NCBI RefSeq assembly: GCF_023502395.1
Contig: NZ_JAMFMB010000002.1
Span: forward strand, 124,001 to 188,000
Length of the DNA stretch: 64,000 nucleotides
Source: Ruegeria spongiae
GTDB taxonomy: Bacteria; Pseudomonadota; Alphaproteobacteria; Rhodobacterales; Rhodobacteraceae
Reading direction: 5' to 3'
In this document: piece by piece, positions 26,002-34,853 of the stretch
How positions within the stretch are numbered: position 1 is the first letter of the stretch
Layout: every line of letters starts with the position of its first letter
Position numbers and translations under genes: made by a program
The notes under the pieces: generated by a model
What the model was told of the DNA's origin: nothing
The model's input: the letters and a program-made list of their open reading frames with translations, nothing else
Database searches by the model: none

Positions 26002-28044
26002 TCAGTGGCGACCTTCGCGCAGCCATCCGGCCAGAATGAAGCCCGCCGCCAGGAACAGCACCAGCCACGGTGGCAGCAGCGCGGTCTGGGTCACGTCGCG
26101 GGTTTCATAGGCCCCGCGCGGGGTCAGCCCGATCCAGCCCCGCCCCGCAGCGGGTCGCCCCTCGCGCACTGACCGGATTGATGGCAGCCCGTCTTCCAGA
26201 CGCATCACGCCGCCACGCATGGTCGCAAGGATCGGGTCGAGAACGTCGCCGGTGGCGATGGTCTGTTCGAACTCTCTCGGGGCGGCGGGGCCCAGTCCGA
26301 TCACCGCATGGCGCTCGCCTTCCTGCAACCGGTAGAGGCCAATTTCAGGGCCGGTATACAGCGCCTCGTAACGGCCGGGCGAGACCTGTTGCAACGTAAC
26401 GGTCTCGGACTCGCCATTGGGGCGGGTGATGGTCACCGGCCCGACCTCTTCCTCCAGCGTGCGGCGGATGATGCGCATGGTGCGGCCCTGAGCGTCAGCC
26501 CAGAGCGCCTCTTCCTCAAGCTCGGGTTCCTTCATCATCCAATGGGCCAGCCGGCGCAGCAGTTCCAGTTGCGGCCCGCCGCCGTCATAGCCCCGGCTCC
26601 AGAGCCAGGCGTGATCCGAGGCCAACAGCGCCACCCGGCCTTCACCAACCCGGTCGAGGATAAGAAGCGGGCGCTCATCAATGCCACTCATCACCACGTT
26701 GCCGGACCTTGGAAAGACATCGACTTGTCGCAGCCACGCGCCCCAGTCCTCTGGCCCGCCCAGATCGGCAGTGACCGGGTGACGCTGGCCCAGATCGGTC
26801 ACAACGGGCGTGTAGCGGTCTTCGATCACGCGGGCGGTGGGCTGCGCGGGCAATGTCGGCCCAAGCGGCGAGCGGTAGATGCTGTCGGCAGTGGCGAAAT
26901 CGGGGCCCGCGGCGACCAGCACCGCGCCGCCATCGGCGACATATTGCGAGACATTGTCCAGATAGATCGCGGGCAAGATTCCGCGCCGCTTGTAGCGGTC
27001 GAAGATGATCAGGTCGAAATCGTTGATCTTTTCCAGGAACAACTCGCGCGTGGGGAAGGCGATCAGAGACAGCTCATCCACCGGCACGCCGTCCTGCTTT
27101 TCGGGAGGGCGCAGAATGGTGAAATGCACCAGATCGACGGCACTGTCCGACTTCAGCAGGTTGCGCCAGGTGCGCCCGCCCGGGTGCGGCTCGCCCGAGA
27201 CCAGCAGAACCCGCAACCGGTCGCGTACGCCGTTCATCTGGATCAGCGCGGTGTTGTTGCGGTCGGTCAGTTCGCCCTCGGCAGTGGGCACGGTGAACTG
27301 GATCACGTTGCGTCCGCCATGGGTAAGCATCACCGGCAGGTCGATATCCTGTCCTATGGGCACGGTGAACAGGTCCGGCTCGGCCCCGTCCACCGAGATT
27401 TGCAGCGGTGCAGACCGCTGGTCCGGTGGTGACGCGCCGCTATCCTCGATCCTCAGCGTCAGGGTCACCGGCTCGTCAATGATGGCGAAGGCGGGCGCAT
27501 TCTTGACGATCAGGCGGCGATCCCAATCGTCGCTGGTCCCGGACAGCAGCAAATGCATCGGTGCGGGAAGCTGGGGTGCCATATCGACATCATGCACCCG
27601 GCCATCCGAGAGCGCGATGATCCCGGCAACCCGCGCGCGCGGCTCTTCGGCCAGAACCTCAGACAATGCGCTCATCAACTGGGTGCCGGCATCGCCCTCG
27701 CCATCGCCGACGCGGACACGGCGCAGCTCGGTGTTGTCGCGGGCTTCGATCGCGGTAGCCAGAGCCTCGGCGGCGCCTTCGGTCTGCTGCGCGCGGTCGG
27801 CGAGGGTCTGACTGGCGCTGTGATCTTCCAGCAGGATCACGATGTCGCTGAGCGGTGCGCGGTCTTCGATCTGATACGCCGGACCGGCCAGCGCACCCAG
27901 CAGGACCAGCGCCGCAAGACCCCGCAACGCCCAGCCCGACAAACCACGCCAAAGCGCCAATAGGATCCCGGCACCGGCAAGAGCGGCCAGAACAGCCAGG
28001 GCGGGCCAGGGGATCAGCGGATCAAAGACGATACTTCCGGTCAT
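26002..28044 (-). CDS. Membrane protein with glutamine-amidotransferase-like domain, MoxR/DUF58 operon
   Basis: A 680-residue protein with two N-terminal transmembrane helices (about 10-30 and 36-56), a von Willebrand-like stretch early on (SDIVILLEDHSASQ), a long extracytoplasmic region, and a C-terminal transmembrane helix (about 655-673). The central part (LRVLLVSGEPHPGG, FDLIIFDRYKRRG, YVADGGAVLVAAGP, ALLASDHAWLWSRG) matches the GATase1-like domain of such operons and appears to lack an active-site Cys. It is the last of four overlapping genes. Biochemical role unknown; the neighbours suggest a MoxR-chaperoned envelope assembly. Confidence 0.75.
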   Translation of the reverse strand: MTGSIVFDPLIPWPALAVLAALAGAGILLALWRGLSGWALRGLAALVLLGALAGPAYQIEDRAPLSDIVILLEDHSASQTLADRAQQTEGAAEALATAIEARDNTELRRVRVGDGEGDAGTQLMSALSEVLAEEPRARVAGIIALSDGRVHDVDMAPQLPAPMHLLLSGTSDDWDRRLIVKNAPAFAIIDEPVTLTLRIEDSGASPPDQRSAPLQISVDGAEPDLFTVPIGQDIDLPVMLTHGGRNVIQFTVPTAEGELTDRNNTALIQMNGVRDRLRVLLVSGEPHPGGRTWRNLLKSDSAVDLVHFTILRPPEKQDGVPVDELSLIAFPTRELFLEKINDFDLIIFDRYKRRGILPAIYLDNVSQYVADGGAVLVAAGPDFATADSIYRSPLGPTLPAQPTARVIEDRYTPVVTDLGQRHPVTADLGGPEDWGAWLRQVDVFPRSGNVVMSGIDERPLLILDRVGEGRVALLASDHAWLWSRGYDGGGPQLELLRRLAHWMMKEPELEEEALWADAQGRTMRIIRRTLEEEVGPVTITRPNGESETVTLQQVSPGRYEALYTGPEIGLYRLQEGERHAVIGLGPAAPREFEQTIATGDVLDPILATMRGGVMRLEDGLPSIRSVREGRPAAGRGWIGLTPRGAYETRDVTQTALLPPWLVLFLAAGFILAGWLREGRH

Positions 28045-30800
28045 TGGCCCAACCTGTCCAGTAGCGCAGGCACATGCACCTGATCGGATTTGTAATTGCC
28101 GGTCAGCACATGCATCACCAGATTGACGCCAAAGCGATAGGCCAGCTCGCGCTGCCGCTCGCCGGTAAATCCGCGACCGACCGGAAGCAGGGGGCGGCCA
28201 TTACGGTCAATGGCCCAGGCTGCGGCCCAGTCATTGCCGCCGATGATCACGGGCGTGACCCCGTCATTGAGGTTGCGAAACGGCATGCCCTCGATCTGTT
28301 CAGCGTCGGGTGGGGCGGCTTCGACCCAGACATCCGTGCCCTGATGGCGACCCGGAAAATCCTGCAGCAGGTAGAAGGTGCGGGTCAGCACGTGATCGCG
28401 TGGCACCGGTTCGAGTGGCGGCACATCCAAAGGCGCCGCCAGTTGCTGCAATTTGCGACCGTTGGGGCTGCCGGTTCCAAACCGCGCGATATCGGCGTCA
28501 CGCGTGTCAAAGAGGATCATGCCGCCGGATCTGAGATAGGCGTTCAGCTTTGTATAGGCCGCGTCTGAGGGCAGTGGTTGCTCTGGGGAGATTGGCCAGT
28601 AGAGGAAGGGAAAGAAGGACAGTTCATCGCGCTCGAGGTCGATGCCGACCGGCTCGACCGGTTCCACCGATGTGCGATAGCCGAGGACCTCGCTGAGGCC
28701 CCGCAGCCCCGCCTGCGCCACATCATCGACGGTGCGGTCGCCGGTCAGCACATGGGCCAGAACCAATTCTGCAGTGGCGGACAGCGCGAATCCGGGATCA
28801 TCCGCGTCTTGTGCCTGCGCCTCTTGTGTGATCAGGGACACCAGCAAAAGCGGTGCCAGCGCGGCCATCCGCAAGCGCCCCGAAAGCGCCAGCGAGGCGA
28901 TCACGTCGAGCAGCAACAGCAGAACCGCAAGACTCAGCAGCGGGCCACCCAGCGGTGTCTCGCGTTCGACCGACAGACCCTCGACCGGGATATCGGTGGG
29001 CCAGATCGCAGGGATCAGATCGGCATCGGCAGTCAGCACATTGCGCGCCAGCCGCCTGTCTTCGCTGGCATAGATACCGGGGCGCAGGTCGGGGCCAAGC
29101 GGGTCTTCGACCAGCGCGGCCCCTTCGACGCCCGGCAGGTTGCCCGCATCCTTGAACGCGCCGAACCCGTCCAATACCTGAACCGGGGTCCATGTGGTGC
29201 CCGCCAGATCCTCGGCCTCGGGCGGTTTGGCCGAGGATGAGACCGCGAGCCGTTCCAGCATCTCAACAAACAGCCCCGACAGCGGCAGGCTCGACCATTC
29301 GGCGTTGGCGGTGACGTGGAACAGCACGATCTGGCCCTGACCCAGCGGTTTGCGGGTGACCAGCGGAGTGCCGTCGCTGAGCGCGGCGATCACCCGGTCG
29401 GCCAGTGTCGGGTCGGGTTGCGCCATCACCTGTGCCGTGACCCGGACATCGTCAGGCACCGGCAGGCCGAAAAAGGGCGAGGTGTCGGGGAAAGGGGCCA
29501 GCGCCTTGGGCTCTCCCCAACTCATCGCGCCGCCCACGGACCGTCCGCCCGAGCGCAAGCGCACCGGCATCAGCGGGTGTTCGTCATTGCGGCTGACCTC
29601 GCTCGCGGCAAGGCGCGGCCCGGCAAAGCGCAGCAGCAGCCCACCCTCTTCGACCCATTCGGTCAGCGCGGTTTCCTCAGCGCCCGACAACGTGGCCACA
29701 TCGGCCAGCACGATGACATCGGGTTTGGCGGGCAGGATATCGGTGAGCGCGCCGTTCAGCAGTTCGGCGGTGGGCTGCAGCGCCTGTTCCAGATAGTGCA
29801 GCGGCGACAGCAGCTCCAGCCCTTCGCGGTCCTCGCGCCCGGCAATCAGCGCCACTTCGCGGCGGCGCAGGCTGTCATCGGCCAAAGTCACCGCACCGGC
29901 AGAGCGTTGCCCCTGCAATTCGAACCGGGTGATCCGCGCGCGCAGTTCCGAGGGCAGCGACAGGGCGGTTTCGGCATGGGTTTCACCACCCGCAAAACCT
30001 GCGGTGGCCGAGGCCAGAACCCGCGCCGTGCCACCCGGATCGCGGCCATGGGCCAGAATAGTGCCATCTTGCGGCAAGTCCGACGGACTGCGAATGGCGC
30101 GCAGTTGAATGGCGCCATCCTCGAAAAACGAGGGCAGCATGCCCAGAACTGGTTTCTCGGTCTGGTAGACGCTGACCGGACCGGCGCTGCCGAGCGCGGC
30201 CAGAATGCGGTCGCGACCGGCATAGTCCAGCCCGTCGCTGAACCAGCGGGTTTCAAAGCTTTCGTCTATCGCGGCGATGGTGGCCTCGGCGCTGGTGATC
30301 TGTGCGACGGCTGGCTGCCATGGCATCGGCTCCAAGCCCGGCAGGCGGTTGCGCCAGACATCTGCGCTCTGGAAGACGGGTTGCTCCGGCGCGCTCAGCC
30401 GCAGGATCGAGACCGGCCTGCTGGTGCGCCCGGCCTCGCCAAGCTGTGCATCCAGCAGCGCCATCTTGTCGGGCCATCCGGTCGCCCCGGCCCAGCTTGC
30501 ATCCAGCACGATCAGCAAGGGACCAGAGCCGCTGGCCTCGCGAGACGGGTTCAGAACCGGCCCGGCAAGGCCGACGATCACCGCCGCCACGGCCAGCATC
30601 CGCAGCAGCAGCAGCCACCAGGGTGTCCGATCCGAGACGCTTTCATCGTCGCGCAGACCCAGCAGCAGGGTGACGGCGGGAAACAGGCGGCGGATCGGTG
30701 CGGGCGGAACGGCACGCAGGATCAGCCACAGGACCGGCAGCACCAGCAGACCCAGCAGCAACCAGGGCGCGGTAAAGCCTATGCCGCCAATCACGGTCAC
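28041..30800 (-). CDS. DUF4159 domain protein with BatA-like N-terminus
   Basis: A 919-residue membrane protein. It begins with the double-transmembrane segment of aerotolerance/BatA-type proteins (about 8-28 and 60-80; FTAPWLLLGLLVLPVLWL), continues with a vWA-like region (GPLLIVLDASWAGATGW) and amidotransferase-like parts, then two more helices at about 630-670, and ends with DUF4159 (about 700-915; FFPFLYWPI, YLRSGGMILFDTRDAD, LTRTFYLL). GTG 30800 overlaps the DUF58 stop as GTGA. It is a standard partner of MoxR-DUF58 clusters; its molecular function is not known. Confidence 0.85.
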   Translation of the reverse strand: MTVIGGIGFTAPWLLLGLLVLPVLWLILRAVPPAPIRRLFPAVTLLLGLRDDESVSDRTPWWLLLLRMLAVAAVIVGLAGPVLNPSREASGSGPLLIVLDASWAGATGWPDKMALLDAQLGEAGRTSRPVSILRLSAPEQPVFQSADVWRNRLPGLEPMPWQPAVAQITSAEATIAAIDESFETRWFSDGLDYAGRDRILAALGSAGPVSVYQTEKPVLGMLPSFFEDGAIQLRAIRSPSDLPQDGTILAHGRDPGGTARVLASATAGFAGGETHAETALSLPSELRARITRFELQGQRSAGAVTLADDSLRRREVALIAGREDREGLELLSPLHYLEQALQPTAELLNGALTDILPAKPDVIVLADVATLSGAEETALTEWVEEGGLLLRFAGPRLAASEVSRNDEHPLMPVRLRSGGRSVGGAMSWGEPKALAPFPDTSPFFGLPVPDDVRVTAQVMAQPDPTLADRVIAALSDGTPLVTRKPLGQGQIVLFHVTANAEWSSLPLSGLFVEMLERLAVSSSAKPPEAEDLAGTTWTPVQVLDGFGAFKDAGNLPGVEGAALVEDPLGPDLRPGIYASEDRRLARNVLTADADLIPAIWPTDIPVEGLSVERETPLGGPLLSLAVLLLLLDVIASLALSGRLRMAALAPLLLVSLITQEAQAQDADDPGFALSATAELVLAHVLTGDRTVDDVAQAGLRGLSEVLGYRTSVEPVEPVGIDLERDELSFFPFLYWPISPEQPLPSDAAYTKLNAYLRSGGMILFDTRDADIARFGTGSPNGRKLQQLAAPLDVPPLEPVPRDHVLTRTFYLLQDFPGRHQGTDVWVEAAPPDAEQIEGMPFRNLNDGVTPVIIGGNDWAAAWAIDRNGRPLLPVGRGFTGERQRELAYRFGVNLVMHVLTGNYKSDQVHVPALLDRLGQ

Positions 30801-31672
30801 CGATGGCCACCATCAAGCGCGCGGTAAACCCATAGCAGCGCCGCCTGGGCGCTGTCTCCGGTATGATGCAGCCCGAATTGCCATCCGGTCACGTGACACA
30901 GGTGTTTCAGCCTGTCCTTCCTTTCCGCCAGCCGGGCGATGTAACGCGGCTTCAGGTCCCCGGCTTTCAGGGTTTCGTGGCGCAACGTACCGCCGACGCT
31001 TTCGAAGATGGTCCGCCCCTGATATGGGAACTCTTCTTCGCCGGGATCAAGGGTCATCATCAAAACCCCGCGCACGCCGCGATCGGCGGCTTTGGTCAGG
31101 GCCAGTTCCACCTCGTCCAGATCGCCCAGAAAATCCGACAGGAACACGGCGCGGGCATGAGGGATCATGGCGCGGTGTTCGGGCGGCTGGTAATCGGGTT
31201 CGGCATCCTGCGCCCAGGCCTCGGCCAGCCGGATGACCTGCGCATTGCCGCGACGCGGCGGCAGGGCCGTGCCGGTCAGCCCAACCCGTTCGCCGCCCCG
31301 GATCAGCAGGATCGCGATGGCCAGCCCAACCAGCCGGGCGCGGTCCGCCTTGGTCGGCAGGCTTTTGTCCGAAGCAAACCGCATCGATGCCCCCTGATCG
31401 ACCCAGAGCATCACCGATTGCGCAATTTGCCATTCGCGCTCGCGCACGAATTGCTGATCGCCGCGCGCCGAGCGGCGGTGGTCGATCAGGCGCTTGCTGT
31501 CGCCATGCTGCGCCGGACGGTATTGCCAGAAATCATCGCCCAGACCAGCGCGCCGACGACCGTGATCACCCAGCAGAACGGTGCCTGCCAGATGCTCGGC
31601 CCGCGCCAGCAGCGGCGGCAGGCGCGAGGCTTCGGCCTCGGATCGTTCCCTGAGGGTCAGGGCGGGTGTCAC
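30797..31672 (-). CDS. DUF58 domain-containing protein
   Basis: A 291-residue cytoplasmic protein. It carries the DUF58 core (GDHGRRRAGLGDDFWQYRPAQHGDSKRLIDHRRSARGDQQFVREREW, key parts YRPAQHGDSKRLIDHRRSA and FVREREW) followed by a vWA-like fold with VLMWVDQGASM. The start is GTG 31672, overlapping the MoxR stop as GTGA. In known systems MoxR ATPases act with DUF58/vWA proteins as metal-insertion or protein-maturation chaperones. Confidence 0.9.
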   Translation of the reverse strand: MTPALTLRERSEAEASRLPPLLARAEHLAGTVLLGDHGRRRAGLGDDFWQYRPAQHGDSKRLIDHRRSARGDQQFVREREWQIAQSVMLWVDQGASMRFASDKSLPTKADRARLVGLAIAILLIRGGERVGLTGTALPPRRGNAQVIRLAEAWAQDAEPDYQPPEHRAMIPHARAVFLSDFLGDLDEVELALTKAADRGVRGVLMMTLDPGEEEFPYQGRTIFESVGGTLRHETLKAGDLKPRYIARLAERKDRLKHLCHVTGWQFGLHHTGDSAQAALLWVYRALDGGHR

Positions 31673-32676
31673 GCGGCGGCCTCGGTCCGGCTCAGGCCCT
31701 GCGCGGTGCGCTCGATCAGATCGGCCAGGCGGTCACCGCGCGCGCGGGCGGCAAAGTTCAACGCCATCCGGTGGCTGAGAACCGGGCGCGCCATGTCCAG
31801 CACATCCTCGGCATTGGGGGCCAACCGACCCTGCAGCAAGGCGCGCGCACGCACGGTCATCATCAGGGCCTGTGCCGCACGCGGGCCAGGCCCCCAGGCG
31901 ACGGTTTCGGCAACCTGGTCCGAGACACCGGGCTCGTCAGGGCGGAAGGCGCGCACCAGATCGAGGATCAGATCGACAACCGACTCGCCCACCGGCATCC
32001 GCCGCAGCAAGGTCTGGGCGGCGAGCAATTCGTCGCGGGTGAACACCTGCGTGGCCGCGGCCTCTTCCACGCCGGTTGTGGCCAGCAGAATGTCACGCTC
32101 GGTCTCGCGGTCGGGATATTCCACATCGACCTGCACCAGGAACCGATCCAGCTGCGCCTCGGGCAGCGGATAGGTGCCTTCTTGTTCGATCGGGTTCTGC
32201 GTGGCCAGCACGTGGAACGGTTCACCCAGCAAACGGTCCTCACCGGCGACGGTCACCGTCTTTTCCTGCATCGCCTGCAGCAGCGCCGATTGTGTCCTCG
32301 GGCTGGCGCGGTTGATTTCATCCGCCATCAAGAGCTGGCAAAAGACCGGCCCGGAGACGAAGCGGAAATGGCGCGAGCCGTCCTCGGCGGTATCCAGCAC
32401 CTCAGAACCCAGAATGTCGGCGGGCATCAGGTCGGGGGTGAACTGGATGCGGTTGCCGTGCAGGCCCATCACCGTCGACAGCGTCTCGACCAGCAGGGTC
32501 TTGCCCAGACCCGGCAATCCGATCAGCAACGCATGGCCGCCACACAGCAGCGCGGTCAGCGTCAGGTCCACCACACGCTCCTGTCCGATGAAGCGGCGGG
32601 TGATCGAGGCCTTGGCCTGCTGAAGCTTGTCTTCCAGCGCTTCGATCTCGGCGACAAGGTCGGTCGGATCAGACAT
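31669..32676 (-). CDS. MoxR family AAA+ ATPase
   Basis: A 335-residue AAA+ ATPase starting MSDPTDLVAEIE. Walker A is GLPGLGKT, Walker B is LLMADEINRASPRTQSALLQAMQE, and sensor regions follow at VLATQNPIEQEGTYPLPEAQLDRF. The C-terminal lid domain ends at HRMALNFAARARGDRLADLI. MoxR ATPases work as chaperones with vWA-type partners, which are encoded directly downstream with 4-base overlaps. It heads the four-gene operon and is divergent from the DUF1285 gene. Confidence 0.94.
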   Translation of the reverse strand: MSDPTDLVAEIEALEDKLQQAKASITRRFIGQERVVDLTLTALLCGGHALLIGLPGLGKTLLVETLSTVMGLHGNRIQFTPDLMPADILGSEVLDTAEDGSRHFRFVSGPVFCQLLMADEINRASPRTQSALLQAMQEKTVTVAGEDRLLGEPFHVLATQNPIEQEGTYPLPEAQLDRFLVQVDVEYPDRETERDILLATTGVEEAAATQVFTRDELLAAQTLLRRMPVGESVVDLILDLVRAFRPDEPGVSDQVAETVAWGPGPRAAQALMMTVRARALLQGRLAPNAEDVLDMARPVLSHRMALNFAARARGDRLADLIERTAQGLSRTEAAA

Positions 32677-32741
32677 GACATTCCTTTCTGTGGGCGTATA
32701 TGGTTGTGAGTGTATCTCTCTCACCGGAAATGGCAAAAACA

Positions 32742-33320
32742 ATGAGTGAACAAAAGAGTGTTACACCCTCGGCAGATGGCATTGCGGCATCGGTCCGGGC
32801 CGTTGCCAAGCGCGGATTGCCGCCGGTGCATTTGTGGAACCCGCCCTTTTGCGGTGATCTGGACATGCGTATCGCGCGCGACGGGACGTGGTTTTATCTT
32901 GGAACGCCCATTGGCAGGCCGCAACTGGTGCGGCTGTTCTCGTCAGTGCTCAAGAAAGAGGATGGCAAGTATTTCCTGGTGACGCCGGTGGAAAAGGTCG
33001 GCATCACCGTGGAGGACGCGCCTTTTGTCGCGGTGGATTTCGAGGCAACCGGCAGCGGCGCGGATCAGGTGCTGGATTTCGTTACCAAAACCGAGGACAG
33101 CGCCACTGCCGGGTCTGACCATCCGATTCGGGTCGAGCGTGACCCCGAAACGGGTGAGCCGTCGCCTTATGTCCACATACGTGCCGATCTTGAGGCTCTG
33201 ATCGACCGCAAGAGCTTTTACCGGCTGGTCGAGCTTGGTGTGCATTCCAACGGCTGGTTCGGCGTCTGGTCGTCCGGCCAGTTTTTCCCGATTATCCCGT
33301 CCGAGGAATTGAACGCCTGA
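32742..33320 (+). CDS. DUF1285 domain-containing protein
   Basis: A 192-residue cytoplasmic protein with the DUF1285 pattern: PPVHLWNPPFCGDLDMRIARDGTWFYLGTPIGRPQLVRLFSSVLKKEDG (key parts PPVHLWNPP and DGTWFYLGTPIGR) followed by YFLVTPVEKVGITVEDAPFVAV. Function unknown. Three in-frame ATGs (32700, 32730, 32742) are possible and none has a good ribosome binding site; 32742 (MSEQK) was chosen because the upstream residues look like untranslated leader. It is divergent from the MoxR operon and frequently neighbours it in related genomes, from general knowledge. Confidence 0.82.
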   Translation: MSEQKSVTPSADGIAASVRAVAKRGLPPVHLWNPPFCGDLDMRIARDGTWFYLGTPIGRPQLVRLFSSVLKKEDGKYFLVTPVEKVGITVEDAPFVAVDFEATGSGADQVLDFVTKTEDSATAGSDHPIRVERDPETGEPSPYVHIRADLEALIDRKSFYRLVELGVHSNGWFGVWSSGQFFPIIPSEELNA

Positions 33321-33339
33321 GTGGCAGGCGCGGGATTTG

Positions 33340-33383
33340 TTGACAGGTGCGGCATTCTCGATTTATTTTTGGCGCAAAAATAA
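33340..33383 (+). promoter_or_regulatory. xylB promoter overlapped by a XylR-type operator
   Basis: TTGACA at 33340-33345 is followed by a 17-base spacer and TTATTT at 33363-33368, a good sigma-70 layout. The -10 lies in the palindrome TTATTTT-N7-AAAATAA at 33363-33383. The same 21-bp arrangement occurs before xylF, so this is a strong candidate site for the ROK repressor. Binding here would block the -10 element. Confidence 0.78.
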
Positions 33384-33398
33384 TAGTGGGAGAATGCC

Positions 33399-34853
33399 GT
33401 GTATCTGGGACTTGATCTGGGCACGTCCGGGCTGCGCGGGCTGTTGACCGAAGGGGATGGCCGCGTCGTCGGCTCGGCCGAGGCAAGCTATCCCAACCCG
33501 CATCCGGCATCGGGCTGGTCCGAACAGGACCCGGCGGATTGGATCAGGGCCTGTCAGGCCGTCATGGCCGCGCTTTCAGAGGCGTATCCAAGGGAAGTCG
33601 GCGCGTTACGGGGCATCGGGTTGAGCGGCCATATGCATGGCGCGACATTGCTGGGATCGGATGATGCGGTTTTGCGGCCCTGTATCCTGTGGAATGACAC
33701 AAGGTCCGCCAATCAGGCGAGTTGGCTGGATGCGCGGCCCGGCATCCGTGAAAGCTCTGGCAATATCGTGTTTCCCGGCTTTACCGCGCCCAAGTTGCTC
33801 TGGGTCGAGGAACACGAGCCGGACGTATTCTCGAAGACGGCCAAGGTGTTGCTGCCGAAGGATTACCTGCGTCTGTGGCTGACCGGTGACCATATCAGCG
33901 ACATGTCTGACAGCGCTGGCACCACCTGGCTGGATGTCGGCGCGCGCGACTGGTCTGCACAGGCATTGGAAACAAGCCACATGCGGCGCGAACAGATGCC
34001 CGATCTGGTCGAGGGCAGCGCGCCCGGAGGCCAGCTTCGCGCGGCGCTTTGCACCGAATGGGGCATCACCGGGCCGGTGATCGTCGCCGGGGGCGGCGGC
34101 GACAATGCGGCTGCGGCCTGCGGGGCGGGGTGTTTTGCCGAAGGTACCGGCTTTGTCTCGCTGGGCACGTCGGGCGTGCTGCTGGCCGCACGCGACAGTT
34201 TTGCGCCTGCGCCGGAGACGGCTGTGCATTCGTTTTGCCACGCGGTGCCGGGGCGCTGGTACCAGATGGGCGTTATCCTTGCGGCCACCGATTGCCTGAA
34301 TTGGCTGTCGCGCAGTGTCGGGCAAAGCCCCGAGGCACTTGCCGGGGCGTTGCCGGGCCGGATTTCGGGGCCGGGTGCGTTAACCTTCCTGCCGTATCTG
34401 TCGGGCGAGCGCACACCGCATAACGATGCGAATATGCGCGGGGCCTTTGTCGGGCTCGATATCGGGATGGGTACCGACGCCCTGACCCGCGCGGTCATGG
34501 AGGGCGTCGCCTTTGCCCTGCGCGACAGTCTTGAGGCGCTGCGCAGGACTGGCGCCAATCTGGAAACTGTGCTTGCGGTCGGTGGCGGTACACGGTCGCG
34601 ATTCTGGCTGGAAACGCTGGCCTCGACCCTGGGCCTGTCGCTGGCATTGCCTGCGGGCGGTGAGTTCGGGGCCGCTCTGGGCGCGGCCCGTCTGGCGATC
34701 TGCGCTGAAAGCGGCGCCGACCCGGATCAGGTCATGACCGCGCCCGAGATTTCGGAAACCATCGCCCCCCGCGCCGATCTGACGGCGCTTTATGACGAGG
34801 CATACCAGTCATATCGAACGCTTTACCCCGCGTTGCGTCAGGCCCACAAATGA
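33399..34853 (+). CDS. xylB: Xylulokinase
   Basis: A 484-residue FGGY-family kinase phosphorylating D-xylulose to xylulose 5-phosphate. It shows the N-terminal phosphate loop LGLDLGTSGLRGLL, the substrate region GLSGHMHGATLL, ILWNDTRS, GGGGDNAAAACGAG and the C-terminal FGGY pattern with VGGGTRSRFWLETLAS. The start is GTG 33399, supported by GGGAG 6 bases upstream. It is physically separate from xylFHGA by 5 kb but shares their operator. It overlaps the peroxidase gene by 4 bases. Confidence 0.95.
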   Translation: MYLGLDLGTSGLRGLLTEGDGRVVGSAEASYPNPHPASGWSEQDPADWIRACQAVMAALSEAYPREVGALRGIGLSGHMHGATLLGSDDAVLRPCILWNDTRSANQASWLDARPGIRESSGNIVFPGFTAPKLLWVEEHEPDVFSKTAKVLLPKDYLRLWLTGDHISDMSDSAGTTWLDVGARDWSAQALETSHMRREQMPDLVEGSAPGGQLRAALCTEWGITGPVIVAGGGGDNAAAACGAGCFAEGTGFVSLGTSGVLLAARDSFAPAPETAVHSFCHAVPGRWYQMGVILAATDCLNWLSRSVGQSPEALAGALPGRISGPGALTFLPYLSGERTPHNDANMRGAFVGLDIGMGTDALTRAVMEGVAFALRDSLEALRRTGANLETVLAVGGGTRSRFWLETLASTLGLSLALPAGGEFGAALGAARLAICAESGADPDQVMTAPEISETIAPRADLTALYDEAYQSYRTLYPALRQAHK

